Shown piece by piece: positions 28,395 to 36,418 of a stretch of 64,000 nucleotides of DNA. Every line of letters begins with the position of its first letter. Position 1 is the stretch's first letter. Source of the stretch: Brachyspira hyodysenteriae ATCC 27164 (lineage in GTDB: Bacteria > Spirochaetota > Brachyspiria > Brachyspirales > Brachyspiraceae); contig NZ_CP015910.2 of the NCBI RefSeq assembly GCF_001676785.2, forward strand, positions 2,542,001 to 2,606,000, read 5' to 3'. The position numbers and the translations under genes were made by a program. The notes under the pieces were generated by a model. It was given only the letters and a program-made list of their open reading frames with translations. It was not told the origin of the DNA and made no database searches.

Positions 28395-28670
28395 TATACC
28401 TAAACAACTATATTTTGTCAAAAATAAAATTATATTTTCTTTTTAATATATGGAGCTTTGCCCCATACCCCAGTTCTTTTATTGATATAAAAGAACCAAA
28501 AGAACTGCATTTTTTACCTAAAATCAGAGTATTATACCATATTTGATACATATTCTTAAAATATAAAATTATAGCAATTGCGTTTTTTGCTACTTTTTTG
28601 TGCGGCAAAAAAGTAGATAATATCTATATAAAGTGCATCAGTTGACAAAGTCAAAAATTTTTAGTATATA
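28395..28670. repeat. Dispersed intergenic element, copy 2 (core inverted)
   Basis: This fills the gap between secF and the SWIM gene. Left end 28395-28421 and right end 28642-28670 match those of copy 1 (7241-7582) in the same order and orientation. The core, however, is the reverse complement of copy 1: the GTTCTTTT hairpin comes first, then the TATAAT-containing block reversed, then the ACTTTTTTG hairpin. A right-end-like sequence also lies to the left (28375-28398), so the element is flanked by about 24-bp direct repeats. No coding frame seen. Confidence 0.6.
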
Positions 28671-28768
28671 CAAAATATAATTATTAATTTCATAATGATA
28701 TTATTATCTATATTTTGACAATATATTGATTTTAGTATATCATATCACAAAATTGCTTATGGTTTATA

Positions 28769-30517
28769 ATGACAGAAAAAATTAATAACTTAAAACAATA
28801 TATCAATGAGAACTTTCTCCTTACATTAACAAATAAAGGCATATATAATCGCTCTGTAAAAGACATTGATAATATTATAAATAATAGCCCTGAAAAAATA
28901 CATATTGAAGAAGCTGAAGATAAAATAAAAGTTACTATAGATACAGGCGAAAAAATAGAAGTAATTCTTAATGATGAAGATCTAAAATCAAGCAAATGCT
29001 CTTGTCCTTCAAAAGATATTTGTAAGCATATTATAATGTCGCTTTTGTATATAGAACATTTAGATACTGAAAATAAAGAAAATGAAAGCAATACTGATAC
29101 AGCAGAAAATAATACAGAAATTGAGATAAAAGAAGAAAACAATACATTTGATGAAGTAAAAAATATTAGTTATGATGAAATAAAAAAATTAAGCACTAAA
29201 AAGAATTTTGAATATGCTTTAGATAGACTTGATGATAATATTGAAGCTGATATAGAAGAAAAAGCAATGCTTGAAATAAATATACCTGAAGAAAATGTAA
29301 TTATTTATTTTCCAAAAAAAGACAGTATAAAAAAAGCTGTATGTTCATGTAAAGATTCATCTCTTTGTGCTCATAAAATAATAGCAATACTTAAATACAA
29401 ACAAATGTACAATTCACTTGAAGAAATTAAGGAAGATGATAAAGAAATAGATGAAAATATTTTAAAATTTTCAAAAGAGTTTATAGAAAATATTTTTGAA
29501 AAAGGACTTTATTCATGCAGTGAAAAAGACTTTGATATAGCAGAGCAATTAAGCGTAAAACTTCAAGTAAAAGAAATGCCTGAATTAGCAAAAATGTTTA
29601 GAAGTATTTCTGAAAGTATTGACTCTATGATTAATAAACATGCTTCATTTAATAAACTATTCACTTTTGCAATACTATCAAGGCTATACAATACTATTAA
29701 AGTAATAGAAAAAGCAAAACAAGATAATGATAATAAAACTGTAAAACTTCTAACAGGAGAAATAAGAAGTAAATATATAAATAGAAAAAGTGCTGAATTA
29801 GTAGGACTAGGTTCTTATCCTTGGATTTCTTCTACAGGATATTTGGGAGCAAGTGCCTATTTATATAATTTAAATACTAAAAAATTATCATTCTTTTCTT
29901 ATGTAATACCTACATTTTATGATAATTCAAAAATCTCTTATGATGATGTAAGAAGCAACTATAGAAAGAAAATACATTTTGAAAATAATATATCTATAGA
30001 AGAAATTTCAAAATATAAGCTTAAATTTATAAATTACAAAGTTAATAATGAAGAGAGAATATCATCTAGTAAATTTACGTCAGTTATTTTAAATGATAGA
30101 ATGGATTATAAATTATTAGAAGAAATAAAAAATTCCAAAAATAATGAAGAACTATTTGCAGAAAACTATGATGATATAAAAAATATAGATTTCAAATATG
30201 ATTATTTTAATAAAAATGACAGATCAAAAATAATAATAGCAAAATTCCAGATAATAGAAAATCAAGAGTTCAATAAAATAGAACAAATACTTTATTTCGA
30301 TATTGTAAATCACTATGAAGAAGATGATGAAGAAAGATTAACTTTGAATGTAAAATACACATCAATTCATTCAAATGGAATAAAATATATAATGAACTAT
30401 AAAAACTCAAATATTGATAAAGATAGATTTATTGTATTAGAAAAAACAAAATATTATATAAGACCTATAAGTATAATAAATGCAAATGCTGTTATAAATA
30501 TATTTTTTGATAATTAA
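28769..30517 (+). CDS. SWIM zinc-finger protein with two fingers
   Basis: A 582-residue cytoplasmic protein with two SWIM-type fingers, both CxC-x5-CxH: CSCPSKDICKH (about residues 76-86) and CSCKDSSLCAH (about 193-203), separated by an acidic linker. SWIM domains bind DNA or protein and are found next to Swi2/Snf2 helicases and in stand-alone proteins. Here no helicase domain is present, and the 370-residue C-terminal part is not recognised. The ATG has no strong ribosome site. The intergenic element lies directly upstream. Confidence 0.7.
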   Translation: MTEKINNLKQYINENFLLTLTNKGIYNRSVKDIDNIINNSPEKIHIEEAEDKIKVTIDTGEKIEVILNDEDLKSSKCSCPSKDICKHIIMSLLYIEHLDTENKENESNTDTAENNTEIEIKEENNTFDEVKNISYDEIKKLSTKKNFEYALDRLDDNIEADIEEKAMLEINIPEENVIIYFPKKDSIKKAVCSCKDSSLCAHKIIAILKYKQMYNSLEEIKEDDKEIDENILKFSKEFIENIFEKGLYSCSEKDFDIAEQLSVKLQVKEMPELAKMFRSISESIDSMINKHASFNKLFTFAILSRLYNTIKVIEKAKQDNDNKTVKLLTGEIRSKYINRKSAELVGLGSYPWISSTGYLGASAYLYNLNTKKLSFFSYVIPTFYDNSKISYDDVRSNYRKKIHFENNISIEEISKYKLKFINYKVNNEERISSSKFTSVILNDRMDYKLLEEIKNSKNNEELFAENYDDIKNIDFKYDYFNKNDRSKIIIAKFQIIENQEFNKIEQILYFDIVNHYEEDDEERLTLNVKYTSIHSNGIKYIMNYKNSNIDKDRFIVLEKTKYYIRPISIINANAVINIFFDN

Positions 30518-30531
30518 TCATTAATTTAACA

Positions 30532-30552
30532 GCAAGAAGTTTTTCTTCCTGC
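30532..30552. terminator. Possible hairpin between convergent genes
   Basis: GCAAGAAG (30532-30539) and CTTCCTGC (30545-30552) form a hairpin with a T5 loop and one mismatch (G-U on the minus strand). No long T-run follows on either strand, so it is a weak terminator at best. Confidence 0.35.
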
Positions 30553-30573
30553 CGTCAAATATAAATTTATGAT

Positions 30574-31707
30574 CTACTTATGTACGAATTCTCTAATTTT
30601 TTTAGCTGCCTCTTTTAATATAGGTATATCCTGAGTCAAAGCTATTCTAAAGTAATTTTCACTTCCGAAAGCAATTCCAGGAACTACAGCAACGCCTGTT
30701 TCATCTAACAGCCTCATAGCAAAATCAAGCGAAGGCTCTTTTGAAAATTTCTCATATCCTACAAATAAGTAAAATGCCCCTCTAGGCTCTATAACATCGA
30801 ATCCTAAATCTGTTAATTCCTTAGCCAAAAAGAAAGCACGCTCTTTATAAATATCTCTGAAGCTCTCTATAACAGGATATTTTTCCAAAGCATATTCAGC
30901 AATAGCACATGAAAGAGTTACCATACTTCCTACATTATTGAAGCTTGCATTAACCAAACATTTTCTAACATATTCAGGAGTTATACTATACCCTATTCTC
31001 CAACCTGTCATAGAATGTGATTTAGAAAAACCATTAAGAACTATAACTTTATCTTTTATAGAAGGATAAGAAGTAAATGAAGTAAAAGGATAAAATGATA
31101 TAGCAGAATATATTTCATCAGCTATTATAAATATATCTTTTTTCTCAAAATATTTAACAAGCTCATCCATTTCTTCTTTTTTAAGCATATATCCGGAAGG
31201 GTTTCCAGGATTGCTGAAAAGTATAGCCTTAGTTTTATTTGTTATCACTTTTTCTATAGCTTCAGGCTTGATTACAAGATGATCAGGTCTTGTATCTACA
31301 AACACACATTTACCATAAGAAAGATTTACAGCCTGTTCATAAGGAGAGAAAAAAGGTGTAGGTATTATAACTTCATCATCTATATTTAAAATAGTCCTAA
31401 ATATAGAAGAAATACCTTCCATAGAACCAATATGCATAGTTACATTGTCAGCTTTAATATCAGAATTATAATATTTATTATAATGATTAGCTACCAATGT
31501 TCTTATATGTTCGCTTCCGCCTGATTGAGTATATCCTAAAGTGTGAGTTTTAGCATACTCACATCCGTATTCAATTAATTCTTTAGGAGGCAGTAAATCA
31601 GGTTCACCTATTGTAAGCATTATAGCATTTTCTTTTTTCTGTGCTTTTTCTGTAAGTTCTCTTATAAGCGAATATGGCACTTGAACTATGTTTTTATTGA
31701 GTTCCAT
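30574..31707 (-). CDS. Class I/II PLP aminotransferase, probably of the DAP pathway
   Basis: A 377-residue fold-type I aminotransferase. The PLP lysine lies in NGFSKSHSMTGWRIGY, and NPGNPSG and DEIYSA are the usual cofactor-binding motifs. It lies directly downstream of dapH, dapB, dapA and an M20 deacetylase, so a role as N-acetyl-LL-2,6-diaminopimelate (N-acetyl-amino-ketopimelate) aminotransferase is inferred from context; by sequence alone it could be an aspartate-type enzyme. GGAG precedes the ATG. A terminator after dapH and a separate TTGACA-16-TAAAAT promoter show it is transcribed at least partly alone. Confidence 0.8.
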   Translation of the reverse strand: MELNKNIVQVPYSLIRELTEKAQKKENAIMLTIGEPDLLPPKELIEYGCEYAKTHTLGYTQSGGSEHIRTLVANHYNKYYNSDIKADNVTMHIGSMEGISSIFRTILNIDDEVIIPTPFFSPYEQAVNLSYGKCVFVDTRPDHLVIKPEAIEKVITNKTKAILFSNPGNPSGYMLKKEEMDELVKYFEKKDIFIIADEIYSAISFYPFTSFTSYPSIKDKVIVLNGFSKSHSMTGWRIGYSITPEYVRKCLVNASFNNVGSMVTLSCAIAEYALEKYPVIESFRDIYKERAFFLAKELTDLGFDVIEPRGAFYLFVGYEKFSKEPSLDFAMRLLDETGVAVVPGIAFGSENYFRIALTQDIPILKEAAKKIREFVHK

Positions 31708-31790
31708 AACGATTCTCCATAGATGTTTTTTTAATTAATACATTCAAATATAATATTATATACAATAATATTATATATAATAATCCATAT

Positions 31791-31818
31791 ATTTTACCAA
31801 AAATATATAATTTGTCAA
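31791..31818 (-). promoter_or_regulatory. Promoter of the aminotransferase gene
   Basis: Minus strand TTGACA (31813-31818), 16-bp spacer, TAAAAT (31791-31796), about 85 bp upstream of the ATG. Confidence 0.5.
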
Positions 31819-31920
31819 TTTCTATTATAAAAAAGTAGAATATTTTTTATAAAAAAATATATAATTAGCTATATAAATTAAATTTAATGAAAGCAAATAA
31901 AAATTAATTAAAATTTTTTA

Positions 31921-31951
31921 ATAAAAAAGCCTCCGTATATACAGAGGCTTT
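31921..31951 (-). terminator. Rho-independent terminator after dapH
   Basis: 8-bp stem (31926-31933 with 31944-31951), 10-nt loop, followed on the minus strand by six or more T. It separates dapH from the aminotransferase gene. Confidence 0.8.
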
Positions 31952-31977
31952 AAAATTATTTTTTATAAAAAATTATT

Positions 31978-32682
31978 TTATTTTCTTAAATCATCTACCA
32001 ATTTAGTTTTGTCAGCAGTTTTTTCATCTTTAGTTTTTACTACTTTGGCAGGATTTCCAGCAACAACCTGATTTTCTTCAACATCTTCTATAACAACAGC
32101 ACCAGCACCTATAACAGCATTCTTTCCAATATGAACACCCTCTATGATAACAGCATTAGCTCCTATTACAACATTATCCTCTACAATAACAGGTTTAGCA
32201 GAAGGAGGCTCAATAACACCAGCAAGTACAGCACCAGCACCAACATGGCAATTTTTTCCTACAATAGCACGTCCGCCTAAAACAGCACCCATATCTATCA
32301 TAGTACCCTCTCCTACTTCAGCACCTATATTTATAATAGCTCCCATCATAATAACAGCATTATCACCAATTGTAACTTTATCTCTGATAACAGCACCAGG
32401 CTCGATTCTTGCATTAACATTAAAATAATCTAAAGTAGGTACACCTGAATTTCTTCTGTCATTTTCTAAATAATAATCTTCTATGGAGTCTTTATATTCT
32501 TCTAATATAGCTTTTATATCTTCATAATCTCCAACTACAAAATGAAAATTTCCTGAAGAAAATACCTTAGCATTAGTTTTTATTTCAGCTAAATTTCCTT
32601 TTATATAGATTTTAACAGGTGTTTTCTTTTTAGAATTTTTAATATATGCAATAATATCCTCTGACTTTTCTAACATATCCAT
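31978..32682 (-). CDS. dapH: Tetrahydrodipicolinate N-acetyltransferase DapH
   Basis: DapH acetylates L-2,3,4,5-tetrahydrodipicolinate, the committed step of the acetyl branch of diaminopimelate/lysine synthesis. The 234-residue protein matches the Bacillus-type enzyme along its length: an N-terminal helical domain, [24 protein letters not shown], then a hexapeptide beta-helix with [16 protein letters not shown] and [12 protein letters not shown]. The succinylating DapD lacks this arrangement. AGGAG lies 9 nt before the ATG. It follows dapB by 49 nt and is closed by a terminator. Confidence 0.93.
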   Translation of the reverse strand: MDMLEKSEDIIAYIKNSKKKTPVKIYIKGNLAEIKTNAKVFSSGNFHFVVGDYEDIKAILEEYKDSIEDYYLENDRRNSGVPTLDYFNVNARIEPGAVIRDKVTIGDNAVIMMGAIINIGAEVGEGTMIDMGAVLGGRAIVGKNCHVGAGAVLAGVIEPPSAKPVIVEDNVVIGANAVIIEGVHIGKNAVIGAGAVVIEDVEENQVVAGNPAKVVKTKDEKTADKTKLVDDLRK

Positions 32683-32731
32683 TTCCGTATTCTCCTATAA
32701 TAATTTAACAGCATTATCAAGTAATTTTTTA

Positions 32732-33427
32732 TTAAGCTAAAACCTCTTTCATTCTATAAAGACCAGGTTTTTTACCTACAAGGAATTTAGCAGCTTTTAT
32801 AGCACCATTAGCAAAAATTCTTCTAGAAGTAGAAGAGTGCTTAATCTCTATAATCTCATCATCTCCATAGAAAATAACACTATGATCTCCTACAACAGAT
32901 CCTCCTCTTACAGAATGCATACCTATTTCTTTTTTATCTCTTACATGAAGACCGTTTCTTCCGCTTACTAAGAACATTTCATTATCTAAAGCATCATTAA
33001 TAACATTGAATAAACTTTTAGCTGTTCCGCTTGGAGAGTCAACTTTTCTATTATGATGTGTTTCAATGATTTCAATATCAAAATTCCTAAGCTGAGGAGC
33101 TATTTTAGATACTATCTCATTCATAAGATTTATTCCTATACAAGTATTAGATGATAATACTATAGGTACATGTGTAGAAGCTTCAACAATCTTAGCAAGC
33201 ATAGTTTCATCATAACCTGTAGTACATATAACCATAGGTATATTATTTTTAATACTGTAATCTATCATAGCAGGAAGTCTTGAAAAATGAGAGAAATCTA
33301 TAATCATATCTCCCTTTTCATTTGTAAAATCATCAGCAAAACCTGATATTTCTAATTCTCCTTCTTTTTCTATAACTTCTTTTAAAATTGAGCTCATAAC
33401 TCCTGTTCCATGTATTAATACTTTCAT
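32732..33427 (-). CDS. dapB: 4-hydroxy-tetrahydrodipicolinate reductase DapB
   Basis: DapB reduces the DapA product with NAD(P)H to tetrahydrodipicolinate. The N-terminal Rossmann part begins KVLIHGTGVMSS, and the substrate-binding signature is ETHHNRKVDSPSGTA, with the catalytic His-His and Lys. At 231 residues it is shorter than the usual 250-270, mainly in the N-terminal half, as in several Firmicutes and Thermotoga enzymes. AAGGAG precedes the ATG. It lies between dapA and dapH. Confidence 0.93.
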   Translation of the reverse strand: MKVLIHGTGVMSSILKEVIEKEGELEISGFADDFTNEKGDMIIDFSHFSRLPAMIDYSIKNNIPMVICTTGYDETMLAKIVEASTHVPIVLSSNTCIGINLMNEIVSKIAPQLRNFDIEIIETHHNRKVDSPSGTAKSLFNVINDALDNEMFLVSGRNGLHVRDKKEIGMHSVRGGSVVGDHSVIFYGDDEIIEIKHSSTSRRIFANGAIKAAKFLVGKKPGLYRMKEVLA

Positions 33428-33446
33428 ATTTTTCTCCTTTTAATTT

Positions 33447-34328
33447 TTATTTTTTTAATCCATATTTATTTATAATATTTTTTACATGCTCTCTATTTTT
33501 TTCGCTCAAAGGACCTAATGGAGAACGGCATTCGCCTACATTAAATCCCATAATATTCATAGCCTCTTTTATAGGAGCAGGATTAGTTTCTATAAACATA
33601 GCCCTTACAAAATCTATATATTTAATTTGTGTTTTAATAGCTTCATTTACATTTCCATTAAGAAAATTCATAACCATATCATGATTTTCTTTAGGAATAA
33701 TATTACTTGTAACAGATATAACACCCTTAGCACCTAAAGCCATCATAGGAGTTACCATATCATCATTTCCTGAATATAAATCCAATTTAGGCGCTACATT
33801 AACAATATCCGCAACATAACTAATATCTCCGCTTGCCTCCTTAATACCCTGAATATTAGAAATCTCAGATAATGTTTTAATAACATTAAGAGATAATTTA
33901 ACACCAGTTCTTGAAGGAACACTATACATAATCACAGGACATTTAACACTATTTGCTATTTGTGTATAATAATCAATAAGTCCGCTTTCATTACCTTTAT
34001 TATAATACGGAGTAACTGCCATCACCATATCAGCACCGTACTCATAAGATTTTTTACTGAACTCTACCGCAGATGCTGTATTATTAGTACCTGTACCAGC
34101 TATTACTATAGTTCTTTTTTTTGTACGCTCTATACAAAATTTAATAACCTGCATTCTTTCTTCAGGTGTAAGAGTTGCACTTTCTGCTGTTGTACCTGCT
34201 GCAATTATAGCATCTGTTTTATTTGCTATCTGAAATTCTATTAACTCTTCTAATTTTTCATAATTAATTTGATTATCTTCCGTAAATGGTGTTATTAAAG
34301 CTACACCTGCTCCTTCAAATAATGACAT
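33447..34328 (-). CDS. dapA: 4-hydroxy-tetrahydrodipicolinate synthase DapA
   Basis: DapA condenses pyruvate with aspartate semialdehyde, the first step of the diaminopimelate branch. The 293-residue TIM barrel has GTTAESATLTPEE near the N-terminus, the catalytic Tyr in MYSVPSRTG and the Schiff-base Lys in GIKEASGD. AAGGAG precedes the ATG at 34328. It follows the M20 deacetylase gene by 66 nt and is followed by dapB after 19 nt. Lysine feedback residues were not assessed. Confidence 0.94.
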   Translation of the reverse strand: MSLFEGAGVALITPFTEDNQINYEKLEELIEFQIANKTDAIIAAGTTAESATLTPEERMQVIKFCIERTKKRTIVIAGTGTNNTASAVEFSKKSYEYGADMVMAVTPYYNKGNESGLIDYYTQIANSVKCPVIMYSVPSRTGVKLSLNVIKTLSEISNIQGIKEASGDISYVADIVNVAPKLDLYSGNDDMVTPMMALGAKGVISVTSNIIPKENHDMVMNFLNGNVNEAIKTQIKYIDFVRAMFIETNPAPIKEAMNIMGFNVGECRSPLGPLSEKNREHVKNIINKYGLKK

Positions 34329-34394
34329 ATTAATCTCCTTGTAATTATATAATGTATTTCTTTTTTTTTCTATAGTAAAAACAAAATAATAATA

Positions 34395-35576
34395 TTACTT
34401 TATAAACTTATCCTTATTTTTATATGTATTATAAACATTTAATACCTGAGCCTTAACTCCTATATTTATGGCATTTTCATCTATATCAAATAAACCATTA
34501 TGAATAGGAGCATTTATTTTTTCATTTGATACACCCAAACTAAAGAAAGCTCCTTTTACCCTTTGAACATAATAACTAAAATCTTCAGCTGTCATATTAG
34601 CATTTTCAAGTAGGCAATTTTCCTTACCCAAAAAAGATTCAGCAGAATTTTTTACAATATTAACAGCATCATCATTATTAATTAAAGCAGGATAGGAAGG
34701 AATATTAACAAACTCAGCATCAGCATTAAAACTTTTTGACGTATTTTTAATAATATTTTCTATCATATTTAATCTTTTATTTCTAGTATCATCATCGCAT
34801 AACATTCTAATGATACCTTCCATCTTAACATTATCAGCTACTACATTATTAGCACTTCCGCCATTTATAGTACCTATATGAAGCCTCATACTTCCATCTG
34901 TAAATGCTGAAGTAAAACTATGAAGCTGAGTTATAATATGAGCAGCAATTACTATAGCATCTATACCATTATATGACTTAGCACCATGAGCAGATTTTCC
35001 ATGTATATACACTTCAAACATATTAGAACTAGCATACATAGCACCATAAGTAATGCTTATTTGTCCCACATTTATTTCAGGACGAACATGAAGCCCGTAA
35101 ATAACATTAACACTATCTAAAGCCTGCTCATTTATCATAGGCAAAGCACCGCCTGTAGTTTCCTCTGCAGGCTGATATATAAGTCTAATATTACAAGGAG
35201 GCTTTATTTCAGAAAAATATTTCGCTATTCCTGTAAGCACTGCAGTATGAACATCATGCCCGCAAGAATGACATTTACCCTTATTCTGCGATGAATAAGA
35301 GCAATTTTTTTTATCTTCCATAGGCAAAGCATCCATATCAGCCCTAAAAGCTATAGTAAAATCTTTATCCTCCCCTTCTATATCCGCTATTATTCCTGTT
35401 TCAGCAACTTTATTTCTATATTTTATATTCAATGAATCAAGTATAGAAGAAATTTTCTCTGAAGTCCTAAACTCTTGAAATCCAAGTTCAGGATGGGCAT
35501 GCAAATCTCTCCTTAAATCTATTAAAAAGTCTTTCATAGATGAAAGAACATTTTCTGATACTATATTATCCTGCAT
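34395..35576 (-). CDS. M20 amidohydrolase, probable N-acetyldiaminopimelate deacetylase
   Basis: A 393-residue M20D metallo-peptidase/amidohydrolase. Metal ligands are visible in GHDVHTAVL and PAEETTGGA, and the N-terminus (LRRDLHAHPELGFQE) is typical of the hippurate-hydrolase-like subfamily that includes N-acetyl-LL-diaminopimelate deacetylase. Position at the head of dapA-dapB-dapH makes that the likely role; other N-acyl amino acid substrates remain possible. I start at the ATG at 35576 (GAGGTG at 35587-35592); a longer frame from 35606 has no ribosome site. The promoter lies about 250 bp upstream, with a small ORF in between. Confidence 0.82.
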   Translation of the reverse strand: MQDNIVSENVLSSMKDFLIDLRRDLHAHPELGFQEFRTSEKISSILDSLNIKYRNKVAETGIIADIEGEDKDFTIAFRADMDALPMEDKKNCSYSSQNKGKCHSCGHDVHTAVLTGIAKYFSEIKPPCNIRLIYQPAEETTGGALPMINEQALDSVNVIYGLHVRPEINVGQISITYGAMYASSNMFEVYIHGKSAHGAKSYNGIDAIVIAAHIITQLHSFTSAFTDGSMRLHIGTINGGSANNVVADNVKMEGIIRMLCDDDTRNKRLNMIENIIKNTSKSFNADAEFVNIPSYPALINNDDAVNIVKNSAESFLGKENCLLENANMTAEDFSYYVQRVKGAFFSLGVSNEKINAPIHNGLFDIDENAINIGVKAQVLNVYNTYKNKDKFIK

Positions 35577-35674
35577 ATTATTTAAACACCTCAATAAAAA
35601 GAACAATTATACCGTACAGATATAAAACATTATTATATATATAATTTTTATTAACTTTAGAATTATTAAAAAGA

Positions 35675-35791
35675 TTACTTCTTAGATTTTGAAAGAATAC
35701 GTTTTGAAGATTTATAGAATTTAGAAAATTGAAAGCAGATATTTGAATGATTGAATAAACGGCCTGCATTACAGGTGAATGAAATATACAT
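35675..35791 (-). CDS. Possible leader ORF (38 aa) upstream of the dap operon
   Basis: The first ORF after the consensus promoter: ATG at 35791 with AAGGAG at 35799-35804, 7-nt spacing, so the ribosome site is as good as that of any gene here. It would start within about 25 nt of the mRNA 5' end. The 38-residue product begins MYISFTCNAGRLF and has six Lys in its last fifteen residues, ending SKSKK. It has no signal peptide. A regulatory leader peptide for lysine control is an inference; no terminator/antiterminator pair is visible in the 98 nt before the deacetylase gene. Confidence 0.45.
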   Translation of the reverse strand: MYISFTCNAGRLFNHSNICFQFSKFYKSSKRILSKSKK

Positions 35792-35825
35792 TTCTAAACT
35801 CCTTGAATTTATTTGTAGTAGTATT

Positions 35826-35854
35826 ATTATATGTAATAATATCGCAAAAGTCAA
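35826..35854 (-). promoter_or_regulatory. sigma70 promoter of the dap operon
   Basis: Minus strand TTGACT (35849-35854), 17-bp spacer, TATAAT (35826-35831): eleven of twelve consensus bases. The expected start is near 35819. Confidence 0.7.
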
Positions 35855-35967
35855 GAAAAATCATATTATTTTTTAATAAAAAAGAGTCTAATTGAATATA
35901 TGCTAAATACATATTATATTTATAAAAAATTATATAATGAAAAAAGGATTAAATGAAAAAATACAGA

Positions 35968-36282
35968 TTATTTATTTTTATCAGTATCGGCAGAAACAGT
36001 ATTATATACAGAATCAACAATATCAGTAACACGAACACCAAAACATTCATCTATAACTACAACTTCGCCTTTAGCTATTAATTTACCATTAACAAGTAAA
36101 TCCACAGGCTCACCGGCTAATTTCTGAAGCTCTATGATAGAACCCTCTCCTAGTCCTAATATTTCTCTAATACTTAAACGTGCCCTTCCCAATTCTACAG
36201 TTACATTTATAGTAACATCCATCAATAGGCCGATGTTATTAGAGGGAATATTATTAGAATTCTTATTTTCTACATTACTCAT
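35968..36282 (-). CDS. Additional FliN-like flagellar switch protein
   Basis: A 104-residue protein consisting almost only of a SpoA (FliN C-terminal) domain, the part of the C-ring that binds FliM and FliH. Its domain from GLLMDV onward is nearly identical to the C-terminus of the FliY encoded 140 bp upstream (both contain [20 protein letters not shown] and FGVRVTDI), and the DNA is also closely alike, indicating a partial duplication. It lies after the fliY terminator and has its own possible promoter. It may act as a FliN alongside FliY. Confidence 0.85.
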   Translation of the reverse strand: MSNVENKNSNNIPSNNIGLLMDVTINVTVELGRARLSIREILGLGEGSIIELQKLAGEPVDLLVNGKLIAKGEVVVIDECFGVRVTDIVDSVYNTVSADTDKNK

Positions 36283-36313
36283 AATTTAACTTCTGTATTA
36301 TATGATTGATTAT

Positions 36314-36341
36314 ATTATATATATTTATTCAATAATTTCAA
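36314..36341 (-). promoter_or_regulatory. Possible promoter of the fliN-like gene
   Basis: Minus strand TTGAAA (36336-36341), 16-bp spacer, TATAAT (36314-36319). The surroundings are very AT-rich, so chance matches are easy. Confidence 0.4.
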
Positions 36342-36361
36342 TTATATTATTATTAAAAAAA

Positions 36362-36391
36362 TAATAAAAAAGCGGGAATTAATCCCGCTTT
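36362..36391 (-). terminator. Rho-independent terminator of the fliL-fliM-fliY operon
   Basis: 9-bp stem AAAGCGGGA/TCCCGCTTT (36369-36377 with 36383-36391), 5-nt loop, followed on the minus strand by a T-rich run. Confidence 0.85.
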
Positions 36392-36418
36392 CATTATATT
36401 GGTAATTATTTTAACTTA

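Noticed and set aside
35577-35854. Lysine (L-box) riboswitch in the dap operon leader
   Set aside because: I saw no L-box core sequence or terminator hairpin; the stretch is AT-rich and holds the small ORF instead.
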